Source of the DNA: a bacterium
GTDB taxonomy: Bacteria > Zhuqueibacterota > Zhuqueibacteria > Zhuqueibacterales > Zhuqueibacteraceae
Length of the DNA: 64,000 bases
Assembly: GCA_023150945.1 (NCBI GenBank)
Contig: JAKLJX010000010.1
Coordinates: 171,696 to 235,695 of the forward strand
Direction: 5' to 3'
The translations under genes were made by a program, and so were the position numbers. The notes beneath the pieces were generated by a model, which was not told the DNA's origin, made no database searches, and saw only the letters and a program-made list of their open reading frames with translations. Below are positions 19,531-29,218 of this stretch, in pieces. The number at the start of each line of letters is the position of its first letter. Within the stretch, counting starts at the first letter, position 1.

Positions 19531-19632
19531 TGCATCTGTCTATGCCAAAAAACGGTCATCACACCAAAAGCGGCTCCTACAATAGAGAAAAAAGAGTTCT
19601 TTTGCAAGCATTTTGTTGTCTCTCTTCGAAGC

Positions 19633-21780
19633 TCAGTTTCTCCCAGCCTCGCCCACGTGCCGAATGTGAACTTCCACGCGCCGGTTGAGCATGCGGCCTT
19701 CGGGCAGACGGTTGTCGGCCAAGGGCCGGCGTTCTCCATAGCCTGCACTTGACAACCGCGAGCGGTTGACGCCCAGCCGCACAAGCTCGGCCAGGACATT
19801 GTTGGCGCGCCTGGCGGAAAGCTGGGCGTTGTGCTCCTCTTCTCCAATTTCATCGGTGTGGCCGTAGAGGCTGCACGTTGCGGAAGGCTCGGCGTTGAGC
19901 TTGCCAGCGATTTGCTGCAGCTTTTTCCGCAGGCGCGGCGAGGCCAGATCCACCCGATCATCGTCAAAGCCAAACAAGATGATTGGAATCTTTTCGATAC
20001 GCAGTTCTTCCATCTTTGCCTGGCGGCCGGTGATGGTGCGGGCCGGCGTGTCGAACACCTGGCCGCTGCGATCGTACAAGCGCAGCGTGTACCGCAATTC
20101 CCGCCAGAAGCTTGTCCGCCGGTCCGGATCGAACCGCCAATCCCAGGTCAGCGTATCGGCCACGCGGCCACGGCCTCTGATCACATCAACGGTGTCCTGT
20201 TCGGCCAACAAGGCTAGAGACCACCCTGCCAGGCCGGCGCCCGGCGCCACTGCGGAAACGATAAAACTGCAAGCTCGCGGAAGGGCGTCGATCTCCTTTT
20301 TGAACGACATGATCGGCGCGAGAATGGCCTCCTCAAAGCGCGGATCAACCAACACCTCGGCACGCTGCAGCTCTTCCAGCCGTTTGGGATCGTGACTGCG
20401 GCCCTCGTTCAATTCCGGCTTGCCGAGCGCAATGCTCACCTGCCGTGCATCCACACGCAGGTTTTCGACGAGATGCTTGCGCACATAGTTGGCACGTTTG
20501 AGGGCGATGCTCTCCGGCGCCTCTTCCACCGGCAAACCGGGACTGTATCCGTGTATCTGGATGCCCGCCTCCGGGTTGGTGCGCAGGCGTTCGGCAATGA
20601 TGTTCAGCAGATTGCGATATGCGGCATTGATTTCCCGCACATTCAGCGCCGCACTCAGCGGCTGCCCCTCTTGCAGCAAATCATAACGCGATTCCGCCAG
20701 CACCGCCGAGTTGCGCGCGAAGAAGACGCGCGGGATCAACGGCAATTCCTCCTGAATCTGCCGCGACTCGGTAATCATTACTTCCTCGGCCAGCGCGCGG
20801 ATTTCCGCATAAAGCCTCGGCAGCTTGTGCTCCTTCGGCGGTGTCGACACGGGCGCGCGCTCGGCCGGCTGGGCCTCTCCCCTGCTCATTTCTCGTTTCG
20901 CTCTGAAATCATACACCAGCCCAAGCTCATGCGAGCCGGCACTGACCAGTCCCAAATCACTGGCGGGCAGGTTGAAACTGTAAAACAACGACGTCTGGTT
21001 GCGCAAGTTGAGCTGACCGTCCACATGCACATTGCGCAGTGCATAGCCCAGGCGCACGCGCCCCACTGGTGATCCGAGCAATTCTGATCCCACTTGCAGC
21101 CGCCAGCCATACTGCCAGTAATGCACGCCCAGATCCACCTGCACAAAATCGTGCGCGACACCCATGCCAATTTGGTACTCAGGCAGCGTGCGCATTTTCT
21201 GACGGCCCAGGGCAATGTTCGGACGCAAAAGGTGATGCGCAGCAGCGCCCAACGTCATCTTTTCGGTCAATCGATACAGCGCCCCAATGCCGGGATCAAA
21301 TACCGTGACGCCGGTGCGCCCCTGAAACACCGGATCATTGGCATCCACCAAATCAAAATTCTCAGAAGCGTAATTGCGGCCGTGGAGTGCAAGCTCCACC
21401 CCGGTTGATATCCGCTCCGTCAGGTCTCTGGCCGCCAAAATGCCGAGCCGGTATTCGCTGAACAGCGGCGCGGTGAAGACGCGCGTGCTCAGGCCGGCAG
21501 ACCAACCAGTGTTTTTGAGATTGGAGAAAGCCAGATTGCCAAGCGAGGCCTTCATGGCGAAGGCATTGTTGCTGATGGCGCCCGGATAGATCAACTTGAG
21601 GCCGAGGTAGGCGCGCGCCAAACCGCCGGAGATCGCGGCCGGATTGGCGAACAGCACATGAGGATCATTCCTGTTCGCGGGGTTGGCGGAAATCGCCAGT
21701 TGCGCGTGCACCGGCAGGGCGCATACCAGCCACAACAGGCCGCAGCCCGCCAGCACCCAACGGTGAGATAATCTCATCAT
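19633..21780 (-). CDS. PorP/SprF-like outer-membrane protein with two OmpA-type domains
   Basis: About 715 residues. A signal peptide ends PVHAQ. Residues ~30-300 form a beta-rich outer-membrane domain resembling PorP/SprF (LAISANPANRNDPHVLFANPAAISGG; repeated YxLG and GLVYDF strands). A central OmpA-like segment (VFFARNSAVLAESRYDLL...IQIHGYSPG) lies at about 345-440. A canonical C-terminal OmpA domain (FGFDDDRVDL...YGHTDEIGEEEHN...ELSSARR-type helix...NRRVEVHI) lies at about 600-710 and would bind peptidoglycan. PorP/SprF proteins belong to type IX secretion. The start at ATG 21780 overlaps the stop of the upstream SRPBCC gene (TGATG), implying translational coupling. Confidence 0.8.
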   Translation of the reverse strand: MMRLSHRWVLAGCGLLWLVCALPVHAQLAISANPANRNDPHVLFANPAAISGGLARAYLGLKLIYPGAISNNAFAMKASLGNLAFSNLKNTGWSAGLSTRVFTAPLFSEYRLGILAARDLTERISTGVELALHGRNYASENFDLVDANDPVFQGRTGVTVFDPGIGALYRLTEKMTLGAAAHHLLRPNIALGRQKMRTLPEYQIGMGVAHDFVQVDLGVHYWQYGWRLQVGSELLGSPVGRVRLGYALRNVHVDGQLNLRNQTSLFYSFNLPASDLGLVSAGSHELGLVYDFRAKREMSRGEAQPAERAPVSTPPKEHKLPRLYAEIRALAEEVMITESRQIQEELPLIPRVFFARNSAVLAESRYDLLQEGQPLSAALNVREINAAYRNLLNIIAERLRTNPEAGIQIHGYSPGLPVEEAPESIALKRANYVRKHLVENLRVDARQVSIALGKPELNEGRSHDPKRLEELQRAEVLVDPRFEEAILAPIMSFKKEIDALPRACSFIVSAVAPGAGLAGWSLALLAEQDTVDVIRGRGRVADTLTWDWRFDPDRRTSFWRELRYTLRLYDRSGQVFDTPARTITGRQAKMEELRIEKIPIILFGFDDDRVDLASPRLRKKLQQIAGKLNAEPSATCSLYGHTDEIGEEEHNAQLSARRANNVLAELVRLGVNRSRLSSAGYGERRPLADNRLPEGRMLNRRVEVHIRHVGEAGRN

Positions 21781-22256
21781 CAACTCGTTTCGAGAGGCTC
21801 CTGCGCAGCCAACTGATTGAGCGCATCGACAGCTTGATAAAGAAAGGCGACATACTGCCGCCGCAGGAACGCCAGGTTTTTGATCCGGCCGAGTTTGCTC
21901 AGCGGTTCATATTCACATTGAATATTGACGGCGGTCTCCGTCGCCGAATGCTCGCTCAAATCGACGATGAGCTGAAACAGCTCGATGCCGTAAAACCTGC
22001 CGGTTTGGCGAACGGGCTTGAGGCTGAAGCGTTCGCCAGCCAGCCACTCCGTGATCTCAAGCTCAACGACTTGCGTGCCGGCTTCCGACTTGATTTGGAA
22101 ACGCCATTGGCCGCCAATGCCCGCCGGCTGGCCCCGCAAAAATTGCATGCCTTCAATGCCCGTCACCCACTGCCCTGCCCGATTGAAATCAGCCCCCACC
22201 TGCCAAATCTGCGCGCGGTGAAGTGCCAATATCTTGGAAATGGAGAGTACCGTCAT
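21780..22256 (-). CDS. SRPBCC (START/polyketide-cyclase-like) domain protein
   Basis: A 158-residue protein with the START-like pattern: an N-terminal DFNRAGQWVTGIEGMQFLRG segment, a central beta sheet with LEITEWLAGERFSLKPV, and a long C-terminal helix (RRQYVAFLYQAVDALNQL). Such proteins form a hydrophobic ligand pocket; individual roles vary widely and none is indicated here. The stop overlaps the start of the PorP-like gene. Confidence 0.65.
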   Translation of the reverse strand: MTVLSISKILALHRAQIWQVGADFNRAGQWVTGIEGMQFLRGQPAGIGGQWRFQIKSEAGTQVVELEITEWLAGERFSLKPVRQTGRFYGIELFQLIVDLSEHSATETAVNIQCEYEPLSKLGRIKNLAFLRRQYVAFLYQAVDALNQLAAQEPLETS

Positions 22257-22332
22257 CGTTGCAGCCCATGTCTTTGAGGTTGACCAACCTTGTCAAGTAC
22301 CTCCACCCTCTCCGCCAAACCGCGTTCTGCCA

Positions 22333-25300
22333 TCATGAAAATGGCGCGCGCCGGCGCGAACCCGCGGTGCTCTCCGCCGGGATCGCAATCTCAAAATGCA
22401 CGGCCTCCGGCCCGAAATTCTCCCGCACGAAATTCACGAACTCCGCATTCGGCCGGACTTTCATGGAGCGGGATTGAAACTCATAAAGTGGCAGCTCCCG
22501 GCCGCTGATGCGAAAATACAAGCCGCACGCGCCTTGATTGATGCGCACCATCTGCGACAGCCGCTGCAGCAACACCTCGTTGAGCTTCTCGACCGGCACG
22601 TCCAGCATGACTTTCTTGGGTATCATCTGCCAGGCTTCATCAACACTCAGGATCTTCTCGACCATGATTTTGGCCGGTTCCTCCTCCTCGCGGCTGGAGG
22701 TGCGCCCGATCACCACGATGGCATTATCCACTTGCAGCAGCTCGCGATGAGCTGCCAGGGCATCGCTGAACACGATGGCCTCGGTGCTGCCGGCATAATC
22801 TTCAAGGGTGACAAATGCCATTTGGTGGCCCTTGCGGTCAAGTATCGTCTTGACGTTGGTGACCAAGCCGCACACCATCACCTGCACGCCGTCGCGCATG
22901 CCCTCCAAATCCTGCAGCCGCTGCTTGGAAAACAGATTGACTTCCAGCGCGTAGCGATCGAGCGGATGACCGGAGAGATACAGGCCCAGGAATTCTTTCT
23001 CCCGCTTCAGGCGTTCATCCGGCTTCCAGTCCGGCACCTCCGGCAGTGCCGGTTCGATCTCCATCTCTGCCGGCGCTTCGTCGAAGATCGAAGCCTGGCC
23101 GCGGAAGCGCTCGTCTTGTTGACGCTGGGCATGAGCCGTCGCGGCATCCAGCCCGAGCAGCAGTTGATTGCGATTTGCCGAAATGGAATCAAAAGCGCCG
23201 GCCTGCACCAGGCTTTCCAGCACCTTTTTGTTGACCGTGCGCAAATCCACCCGCAGGCAGAAATCAAAAACCGAGGTGAACCTCCCCCCTTTCTGCCGCG
23301 CTTTGATGAGGCTCTCAATCGCGCCCAGGCCGACGTTTTTGACCGCGCCCAAGCCGTAGCGGATTTTCTGATCGACCACCACAAACTCAGCCATGCTCTC
23401 GTTGACATCGGGCGGCAGGACGTCCACGCCCATGCGCCGGCATTCGTCGATCAACGTCACGATCCGCGCGGTGTCGCTCATTTCGCTGGTGAGCGTGGCG
23501 GCCATGTATTCGGCGGGATAATGCGCCTTGAGATATGCCGTTTGATACGCCACCAGCGAATAGCCCGCCGCGTGCGACTTGTTGAATCCGTAGCCCGCGA
23601 ATTTGTCCATCAAGTCGAAAATCTGATTCGCGATTTTCTCCGGAATGCCGCGGGCGGCCGCGCCTGCAACGAACAGCTTGCGTTGCTGCTGCATCAGCTC
23701 GACGATCTTCTTCCCCATCGCGCGGCGCAGCAAATCGGCACCGCCCAGCGTGAAGCCGGCGAGATCGCTGGCAATGCGCATCACCTGCTCTTGATAAACA
23801 ATGATGCCGTAGGTTTCCTTTAAAACCGGCTCGAGCAACGGATGCAAGTACTCGATTGGTTTCGTGCCTTGTTTTCGCGCGATGAAATCGTCGATCATAT
23901 CCATCGGCCCGGGGCGATACAGCGAGTTCATGGCGATGAGATCGTCCAGGCATTGCGGCTTGAGCTTTTTGAGGTATTCGCGCATGCCCGAGCTTTCGAA
24001 TTGGAACAGGCTGATGGTCTCGCCGTTGCCGAAGATGGCGTAAGTGGCGGCATCATCCAGCGGAATCCCGTCAAGATCGAATTCAACGCTGCGCTCTCTG
24101 AGCATCTTCAGCGTCTTGTCGATCACCGTCAGCGTGCGCAGGCCGAGGAAGTCCATCTTCAAAACGCCGATGGTCTCCAGCGCCTTCATGTCATATTGCG
24201 TGGTGACGTCGCCGGTGTTGGACTTGTACAAGGGCGTGTAATTTGTCAGCTCGTCGGGCGTGATCACCACCCCGGCAGCGTGCGTTGAAGCATGGCGGGC
24301 GAGGCCTTCGAGCACTTTGGCGTATTCGACGAGCTGCTTGTGAGTGTCATCGCTTTCCACGAGCGTGCGTAGCTCGCCGACTGTTTCCAGCGCTCTGTCC
24401 AGTGAGATGCCGACGGTGGCGGGGATCATCTTGGCGATTTTGTCGACGTCGCTATAGCGCATCTTCAGCACCCGCCCGACGTCGCGAATCACCGCGCGCG
24501 CCGCCATCGTGCCAAAGGTGATGATCTGGGTGACGTTCGCTTCGCCGTACTTCTCCCGGACATATTTGATCATCTCCTCGCGGCGTTCGTAGCAGAAGTC
24601 GATGTCGATATCCGGCATCGTGACGCGCTCCGGATTTAAGAAGCGCTCGAAGATCAAGTTATACTTGATGGGGTCGATATTGGTGATCCCGATGCAATAG
24701 CTCACCAGGCTGCCGGCTGCCGAACCGCGGCCGGGGCCGACCGGAATGCCCTTGGCCCGCGCCACGCGCGTGAAATCCTGCACGATCAAGAAATATCCCG
24801 CGTAGCCGGTTTGTTCGATCACGGCCAGCTCATGGCGCAGGCGCGCTTCCAGCTCCGGCGTCACTTCCGCATAACGTTGCCGCAACCCTTGGTAGGCCAG
24901 CGTCTCGAGATATTCATCCAGCGTCTTGCTCTGCTCTTCCGATGGGATCGCGAAGGTCGGCAAATGCACCTTGTCAAAATCCAGTTTGAGATCGCATTTT
25001 TGGGCAATCTCTTCCGTGATGCTCAACGCCTCGCTCTCCTCCGGAAATGTATTTTGCATTTCCTCCTGCGACTTGAAATAGATCTGATCGGTGGTGTAGC
25101 GCAGGCGATTGGGATCATCACGGTCTTTGCCGGTTTGCAAGCAAATCAACACATCATGCGGCAGAGCATGCTCACGTTTGAGATAATGCGTGTCATTGGT
25201 GACCACCAATGGGATGCTGAGCTCGCGGCTGAGCGCCTTCACTTTTTCGCGGACGAGATCCTCTTCCGGAATGCCGTGTTTGTGAATTTCCAGATAGTAG

Positions 25301-25815
25301 TCGTCGCCGAACAGCTCCCGGTATTCCAGCGCCACCTGCCGGGCCCCCTCCTCGTTGCCGGCGAGCAGGGCTTGCGCCACTTCTCCCTTCAAGCAGGCGG
25401 ACAGCACAATGATGCCTTCATGATACTTCTGCAAAACCTCGCGATCGATGCGGGGCCGGTAATAGAAGCCTTCCAAATACCCGATCGAAACCAGGCGCAT
25501 GATGTTTTGGTAGCCCTGCAGGTTTTTGGCCAGCAGCACGAGGTGAAACGAAGTGTCGGCCATCCCGGCTTTGGAGGCGGACTTCTCTTTGCGACTGCGC
25601 GGGGCCATGTAGGCCTCGACGCCGATCACCGGCTTGAGATCGGCTTTTTTGCAAGTTTTGTAGAATTCGATGGCGCCACACATGTTGCCATGATCGGTGA
25701 GCGCCAGAGCGGGCATGTGATTGCGCTTCGCGGCGTCGACCAAATCCTTGATGCGGCAGGCGCCGTCGAGCAGGCTGTAGTGCGAATGGTTGTGGAGATG
25801 AACGAATCGGGACAT
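22333..25815 (-). CDS. dnaE: DNA polymerase III alpha subunit DnaE
   Basis: About 1160 residues, the usual DnaE1 length. An N-terminal PHP domain begins FVHLHNHSHYSLLDG. The polymerase core carries GRGSAAGSLVSYCIGI and the catalytic aspartates in MPDIDIDFCYERR (near 397-405). The fingers and tandem HhH regions follow, and the C-terminal OB fold contains VCGLVTNVKTILDRKG and FVTLEDYAG. It is the replicative polymerase subunit. The start is ATG 25815, which aligns with the PHP domain; no Shine-Dalgarno is visible, so translation may begin unusually. A longer frame to 25944 has no support. Confidence 0.96.
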   Translation of the reverse strand: MSRFVHLHNHSHYSLLDGACRIKDLVDAAKRNHMPALALTDHGNMCGAIEFYKTCKKADLKPVIGVEAYMAPRSRKEKSASKAGMADTSFHLVLLAKNLQGYQNIMRLVSIGYLEGFYYRPRIDREVLQKYHEGIIVLSACLKGEVAQALLAGNEEGARQVALEYRELFGDDYYLEIHKHGIPEEDLVREKVKALSRELSIPLVVTNDTHYLKREHALPHDVLICLQTGKDRDDPNRLRYTTDQIYFKSQEEMQNTFPEESEALSITEEIAQKCDLKLDFDKVHLPTFAIPSEEQSKTLDEYLETLAYQGLRQRYAEVTPELEARLRHELAVIEQTGYAGYFLIVQDFTRVARAKGIPVGPGRGSAAGSLVSYCIGITNIDPIKYNLIFERFLNPERVTMPDIDIDFCYERREEMIKYVREKYGEANVTQIITFGTMAARAVIRDVGRVLKMRYSDVDKIAKMIPATVGISLDRALETVGELRTLVESDDTHKQLVEYAKVLEGLARHASTHAAGVVITPDELTNYTPLYKSNTGDVTTQYDMKALETIGVLKMDFLGLRTLTVIDKTLKMLRERSVEFDLDGIPLDDAATYAIFGNGETISLFQFESSGMREYLKKLKPQCLDDLIAMNSLYRPGPMDMIDDFIARKQGTKPIEYLHPLLEPVLKETYGIIVYQEQVMRIASDLAGFTLGGADLLRRAMGKKIVELMQQQRKLFVAGAAARGIPEKIANQIFDLMDKFAGYGFNKSHAAGYSLVAYQTAYLKAHYPAEYMAATLTSEMSDTARIVTLIDECRRMGVDVLPPDVNESMAEFVVVDQKIRYGLGAVKNVGLGAIESLIKARQKGGRFTSVFDFCLRVDLRTVNKKVLESLVQAGAFDSISANRNQLLLGLDAATAHAQRQQDERFRGQASIFDEAPAEMEIEPALPEVPDWKPDERLKREKEFLGLYLSGHPLDRYALEVNLFSKQRLQDLEGMRDGVQVMVCGLVTNVKTILDRKGHQMAFVTLEDYAGSTEAIVFSDALAAHRELLQVDNAIVVIGRTSSREEEEPAKIMVEKILSVDEAWQMIPKKVMLDVPVEKLNEVLLQRLSQMVRINQGACGLYFRISGRELPLYEFQSRSMKVRPNAEFVNFVRENFGPEAVHFEIAIPAESTAGSRRRAPFS

Positions 25816-25954
25816 GGGCGCGGAGGTGTAAAGTGATGAGGTTGAGCAGTACCGGTCAAGCCGACGGCGAAAATAGAAAACTGAGGACGCAATTGCAACA
25901 GGATTTCCCTGCCGCCGAAATTTCTTCATGATCGAGTGCTGCATCTCCGTTGCT

Positions 25955-26029
25955 TCAGACTCGATTCTTCACGAGGGCACACAAAGCCGGAATGACCGCC
26001 AACGTGAGCAGCGTCGCGCTTGCCATGCC
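25955..26029 (-). pseudogene. RND-transporter C-terminal remnant, minus strand
   Basis: The minus strand reads GMASATLLTLAVIPALCALV then KNRV and a TGA at 25955-25957. This is the end of the last membrane helix of an HAE1/CzcA-type RND efflux pump ('ATLLTLxVIPALY' pattern). Only ~25 codons survive and there is no start. It directly abuts a similar remnant on the other strand. Confidence 0.55.
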
Positions 26030-26031
26030 TC

Positions 26032-26184
26032 TATCCGGGAACGGGCGCGGGTTTCTACCGGCCGTTGGCGGTTACCGTGATCTTCGGGCTGTTATTTGCG
26101 GCCGCGCTGACGCTGGTGGTGGTACCGGCGGCAGTGTGGGTGATGGAAGGAAAAAGAAGTTATGCAGTCTCTGTGAATGACTAA
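26032..26184 (+). pseudogene. RND-transporter C-terminal remnant, plus strand
   Basis: The plus strand reads TGAGFYRPLAVTVIFGLLFA, then AALTLVVVPAAVWVME and a short tail, with TAA at 26182-26184. It matches the final transmembrane helix of RND permeases (typical pattern: PLAxxVIGGLLxATLLTLxVVPxxY). There is no start codon or upstream domain. The rest of the pump gene has been lost. Confidence 0.65.
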
Positions 26185-26697
26185 AGGCGTGCTTGCAACT
26201 GTCTAGCCGAACCGGACGCCGCGCTTGTTGAACAACTGCACTCTTCTACCAGACCCCCCGCCGCCGCCGCTCCCAAGTCAAATCCCTCCAAGATTTTTTT
26301 CGCGTTTTTCGCTTTTCTTTCTGCCTGAATTCTGGGCCAAGCTTGACCGAATGAGCCAAAACGCGCGGCAGCAACAACGCCGGGAGCGGCTCTTGGGTCT
26401 ATTCAGCTTGCTTTACTTCTGCTCCAAAGAGGAGGCCGCTGCCGTCCCTGTTGCTGAAGCAATGGCTTGGAGCACCTGCCGTTTCGGATTGAAAGTCTGG
26501 ATCGCCCTCCCGCCAACCCCTCCTCCCGAAGTCTGAGCCTTCACGAAATTCCTGTTGCCTCTCATTCTTTCGTGACTATCCTGTGGTGTGGGGCCGCTGG
26601 CATGGGACCAGAGGCCTGCACGGTCCGGCAAGCAAGGCCTCCGGAAGGAGTGCTGCTTTCCCGTGAACAGACCGACTTCTGACAAGGAGATCACGCC
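26185..26697. other. Intergenic region upstream of the TonB receptor
   Basis: About 510 bp with proline-coding, low-complexity frames and no recognisable gene. It must contain the receptor promoter. I looked for a cobalamin-box-like element, because such receptors are often B12-regulated, and did not see one. Confidence 0.4.
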
Positions 26698-28872
26698 ATG
26701 TGTTTCGCTAAACCTGATTGGCGGTGTATTGCGCTCGCGCTGCTCGGCGGCTTGGGAACAAGCGCCCTGGCGCAAGGCGAGCGGGATTTCAAAAACACGG
26801 CCGACAGTACCGTCTACGAATTCGAACAAGTGACCGTCACTGCGCTGCGTGCCCCGGAGCAGGCGATCAAAGTGCCGCTTGCCGTCAGCGTGGTCGGGCT
26901 GGAACGGCTGCAGAGCACGCGCGGCTACGGTATCGAAGAAGCGCTGAAATTCGTGCCCGGTGTGCTGGCGCAGTCACGCGCCGGCAATCAAGACGTGCGC
27001 CTCACCATTCGCGGCTTCGGTGCCCGCGGCGCGGGCGATCGCTCCAACGCCGGCACCTCGCGCGGCATTCGCATACTGCTCGACGGCGCGCCGCAAACGG
27101 AGCCGGATGGCAGAACCGCCTTCGATTTGATCGATTTGAGCCTCGCGCAGCGCATCGAGGTAATTCGCTCGAACGCTTCGGCGGTTTGGGGCAATGCCTC
27201 AGGCGGCGTGATCAACATCATCTCGGCGCCGAAGTTCGATGCACCCTTTGTGACGCCGCAGGTGTTGAATGGCAGCTTCGGGCTGCAGAAATATACGCTG
27301 CAGACCGGCGCCACCCTGGGCGAAGCGCGGCTGGCGCTGGCGCTCAGCAACACCTCGTTTGAAGGCTGGCGGCAAAATTCTGCCAGCGAGCGGACGCTGG
27401 TGAGTATCAGCTTGCTGTCCAATCCCGGTGAGCGCACCAAGGTTGGCATGTATCTCGCCGGCGTGAAGAACAGCTTCCTGATTCCCGGCCCGCTCTCGCC
27501 AGCACAATTCGAGAGGGCTCCGCAGCAGGCCAGTCCTACCTATCTGCAACGCAATGAACGGCGCTACAACCGGCAGGGCCGCATTTCGGTTACATTGGAT
27601 CATGACCTCAACGACCGTCATGGGTTTTCCGCGCTGGCCTTCGTCGAGCCGAAATACTTGCAGCGATCGGAGCGCGGCACCTTCCGTGATTTCAACCGCT
27701 ACCACGTCGGCGGCAACGCGGCGTATCGCTACCGCCAGGATTTTTCCGCCGCCGTGAGCAGCACGATTCAAATCGGCGCAGATGAGGCCTACCAGGATGG
27801 CGCGATTCTGTTTTACAGCCTGTCGGCCACGAACGGCCGCGGCGAGACGCTGCAGCAGAACAAACGCGAGGGCGCGAACACGTTCGGCGTCTTCCTGCAG
27901 GAGGAATTGAGCTGCGGCGAACGCGTGAACCTGCTGCTGGGCGCGCGCTACAGCGAGGTGACCTATCACACCCAGGATTTCATCAATACCGCGCTCAATT
28001 CCAGGAAATCCTTTGCATGCTGGACCCCGAAGCTCGGCATCAACTATCTCGTGTCGCCGGCGCATAGTTTCTATGCGAACCTGGGCGGCGGCATCGAAGT
28101 GCCGGCGGGCAACGAAACCGATCCCGCTTCGACTTTCGGGCAGGACAAGGTTCATGCGATCAATCCCCTGCTTGATCCCATCCAGTCGTCCACCATGGAA
28201 ATCGGCACCAAGCACGTCATTGTTCCTGGGGCCGGCGGCTTGCTGCATGCGCTGTCATATGACGTGGCCGCATACCGCATCATTATCCAGAACGATATTA
28301 TTCCGTATCGCGGCGGCAGATTCTATTTCACTGCCGGCAAGACGCGTCGCTATGGCCTGGAAGCCGGGATCAAGGGGGAGTTTGGCGCCGGTATTACGTT
28401 GCAGGCAGCATGGTCCTATGCCAGCAGCAAATACGTCACTTACCAAGTCGATTCGGTGCACTATGGCAAGCCGGGAAGATTCGCGGATTACAGGGACAAC
28501 CTGGTTGCCGGCATGCCACAGGCCTTCTACAATCTTGCGCTGCGTTGCGCGCCTGCTCAGCTCGCCGGATGCTATGCTGAAATCAATCTGCAAGGCATCA
28601 GCAACTATTTTGTGGATGACGCCAATCGCCTCAAAGTGCCGGCCTGCAGTCTGCTGAATCTCACGGTGGGATTAGGCCAGCCGGTGCAGCTCACGGAGGA
28701 ATTGGGACTGCATGCCTTTGTCGGTGTCAACAATCTTGCTGACAAGAAATACGCGGCCTCGGCCTTCGTCAATCCGGACATTGTGAACGGCGCGCCGGTG
28801 TACCTTGAGCCGGGTTTGCCGCGCAATTACGTGATCGGCTTGTCTTTCACCGGTCGCAAGGCGCAGAAGTGA
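26698..28872 (+). CDS. TonB-dependent outer-membrane receptor
   Basis: A 724-residue receptor. A signal peptide ends SALAQ. A plug domain (about 40-170) has a TonB-box-like EFEQVTVTALR and the signature LTIRGFGARG...IRILLDGAPQTEPDGRT...IEVIRSNASAVWGNASGGVINI. A beta-barrel ends with NLADKKYAASAFVNP and PGLPRNYVIGLSFTG. It imports a substrate (siderophore, cobalamin or oligosaccharide class) using TonB-ExbBD energy. It is closest in style to siderophore/iron receptors, but the substrate is not shown. The start is ATG 26698, with CAAGGAG upstream. Two RND remnants lie upstream; no partner gene is adjacent. Confidence 0.92.
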   Translation: MCFAKPDWRCIALALLGGLGTSALAQGERDFKNTADSTVYEFEQVTVTALRAPEQAIKVPLAVSVVGLERLQSTRGYGIEEALKFVPGVLAQSRAGNQDVRLTIRGFGARGAGDRSNAGTSRGIRILLDGAPQTEPDGRTAFDLIDLSLAQRIEVIRSNASAVWGNASGGVINIISAPKFDAPFVTPQVLNGSFGLQKYTLQTGATLGEARLALALSNTSFEGWRQNSASERTLVSISLLSNPGERTKVGMYLAGVKNSFLIPGPLSPAQFERAPQQASPTYLQRNERRYNRQGRISVTLDHDLNDRHGFSALAFVEPKYLQRSERGTFRDFNRYHVGGNAAYRYRQDFSAAVSSTIQIGADEAYQDGAILFYSLSATNGRGETLQQNKREGANTFGVFLQEELSCGERVNLLLGARYSEVTYHTQDFINTALNSRKSFACWTPKLGINYLVSPAHSFYANLGGGIEVPAGNETDPASTFGQDKVHAINPLLDPIQSSTMEIGTKHVIVPGAGGLLHALSYDVAAYRIIIQNDIIPYRGGRFYFTAGKTRRYGLEAGIKGEFGAGITLQAAWSYASSKYVTYQVDSVHYGKPGRFADYRDNLVAGMPQAFYNLALRCAPAQLAGCYAEINLQGISNYFVDDANRLKVPACSLLNLTVGLGQPVQLTEELGLHAFVGVNNLADKKYAASAFVNPDIVNGAPVYLEPGLPRNYVIGLSFTGRKAQK

Positions 28873-29160
28873 GCCGGTGGCTTCCTCCGATCGTGTGACT
28901 GGTGTCAAGTGCTAAAACGTTAAGTCGAATTCTACTGCACAGACAAATAGAAAAGAAATCCGCAATCAGGAGAAATCACCAAGCGCCATAGAACCACGTC
29001 AGGAATATCGCCCCTTCAAGGCTAAATGCGACAAATCCTATCGGTTCCCAGGGCGCTGGCCGTGGGCTATTCCATGCGACCCCGTCGGGGTCAACCCGGC
29101 CTTCTAAACGAGGAGAGTGTATACCTGACGTTGTAGTACTAGCCAGAATTGGAAAACCGC
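28873..29160. other. Intergenic stretch with a possible degenerate repeat
   Basis: No gene is recognised. Between about 28980 and 29130 lies a segment with a perfect GACCCC-GTC-GGGGTC hairpin (29078-29092). It has the look of the short dispersed repeats that litter intergenic regions of some bacterial genomes. There is only one copy in the window, so the repeat status is a guess. Confidence 0.3.
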
Positions 29161-29167
29161 CCAAAAC

Positions 29168-29200
29168 AAAAAAGCCAGGACGATTTGCCCTGGCTTTTTT
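29168..29200. terminator. Bidirectional intrinsic terminator
   Basis: AAAAAAGCCAGG and CCTGGCTTTTTT form a 12-bp stem around a 9-nt loop between the TonB receptor and the convergent TPR gene. Confidence 0.9.
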
Positions 29201-29218
29201 CATGCGTTCGGATAAGAA

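Noticed and set aside
26225..26536. Proline-rich 103-codon frame upstream of the TonB receptor
   Set aside because: It is low complexity, with no ribosome-binding site and no recognisable domain.
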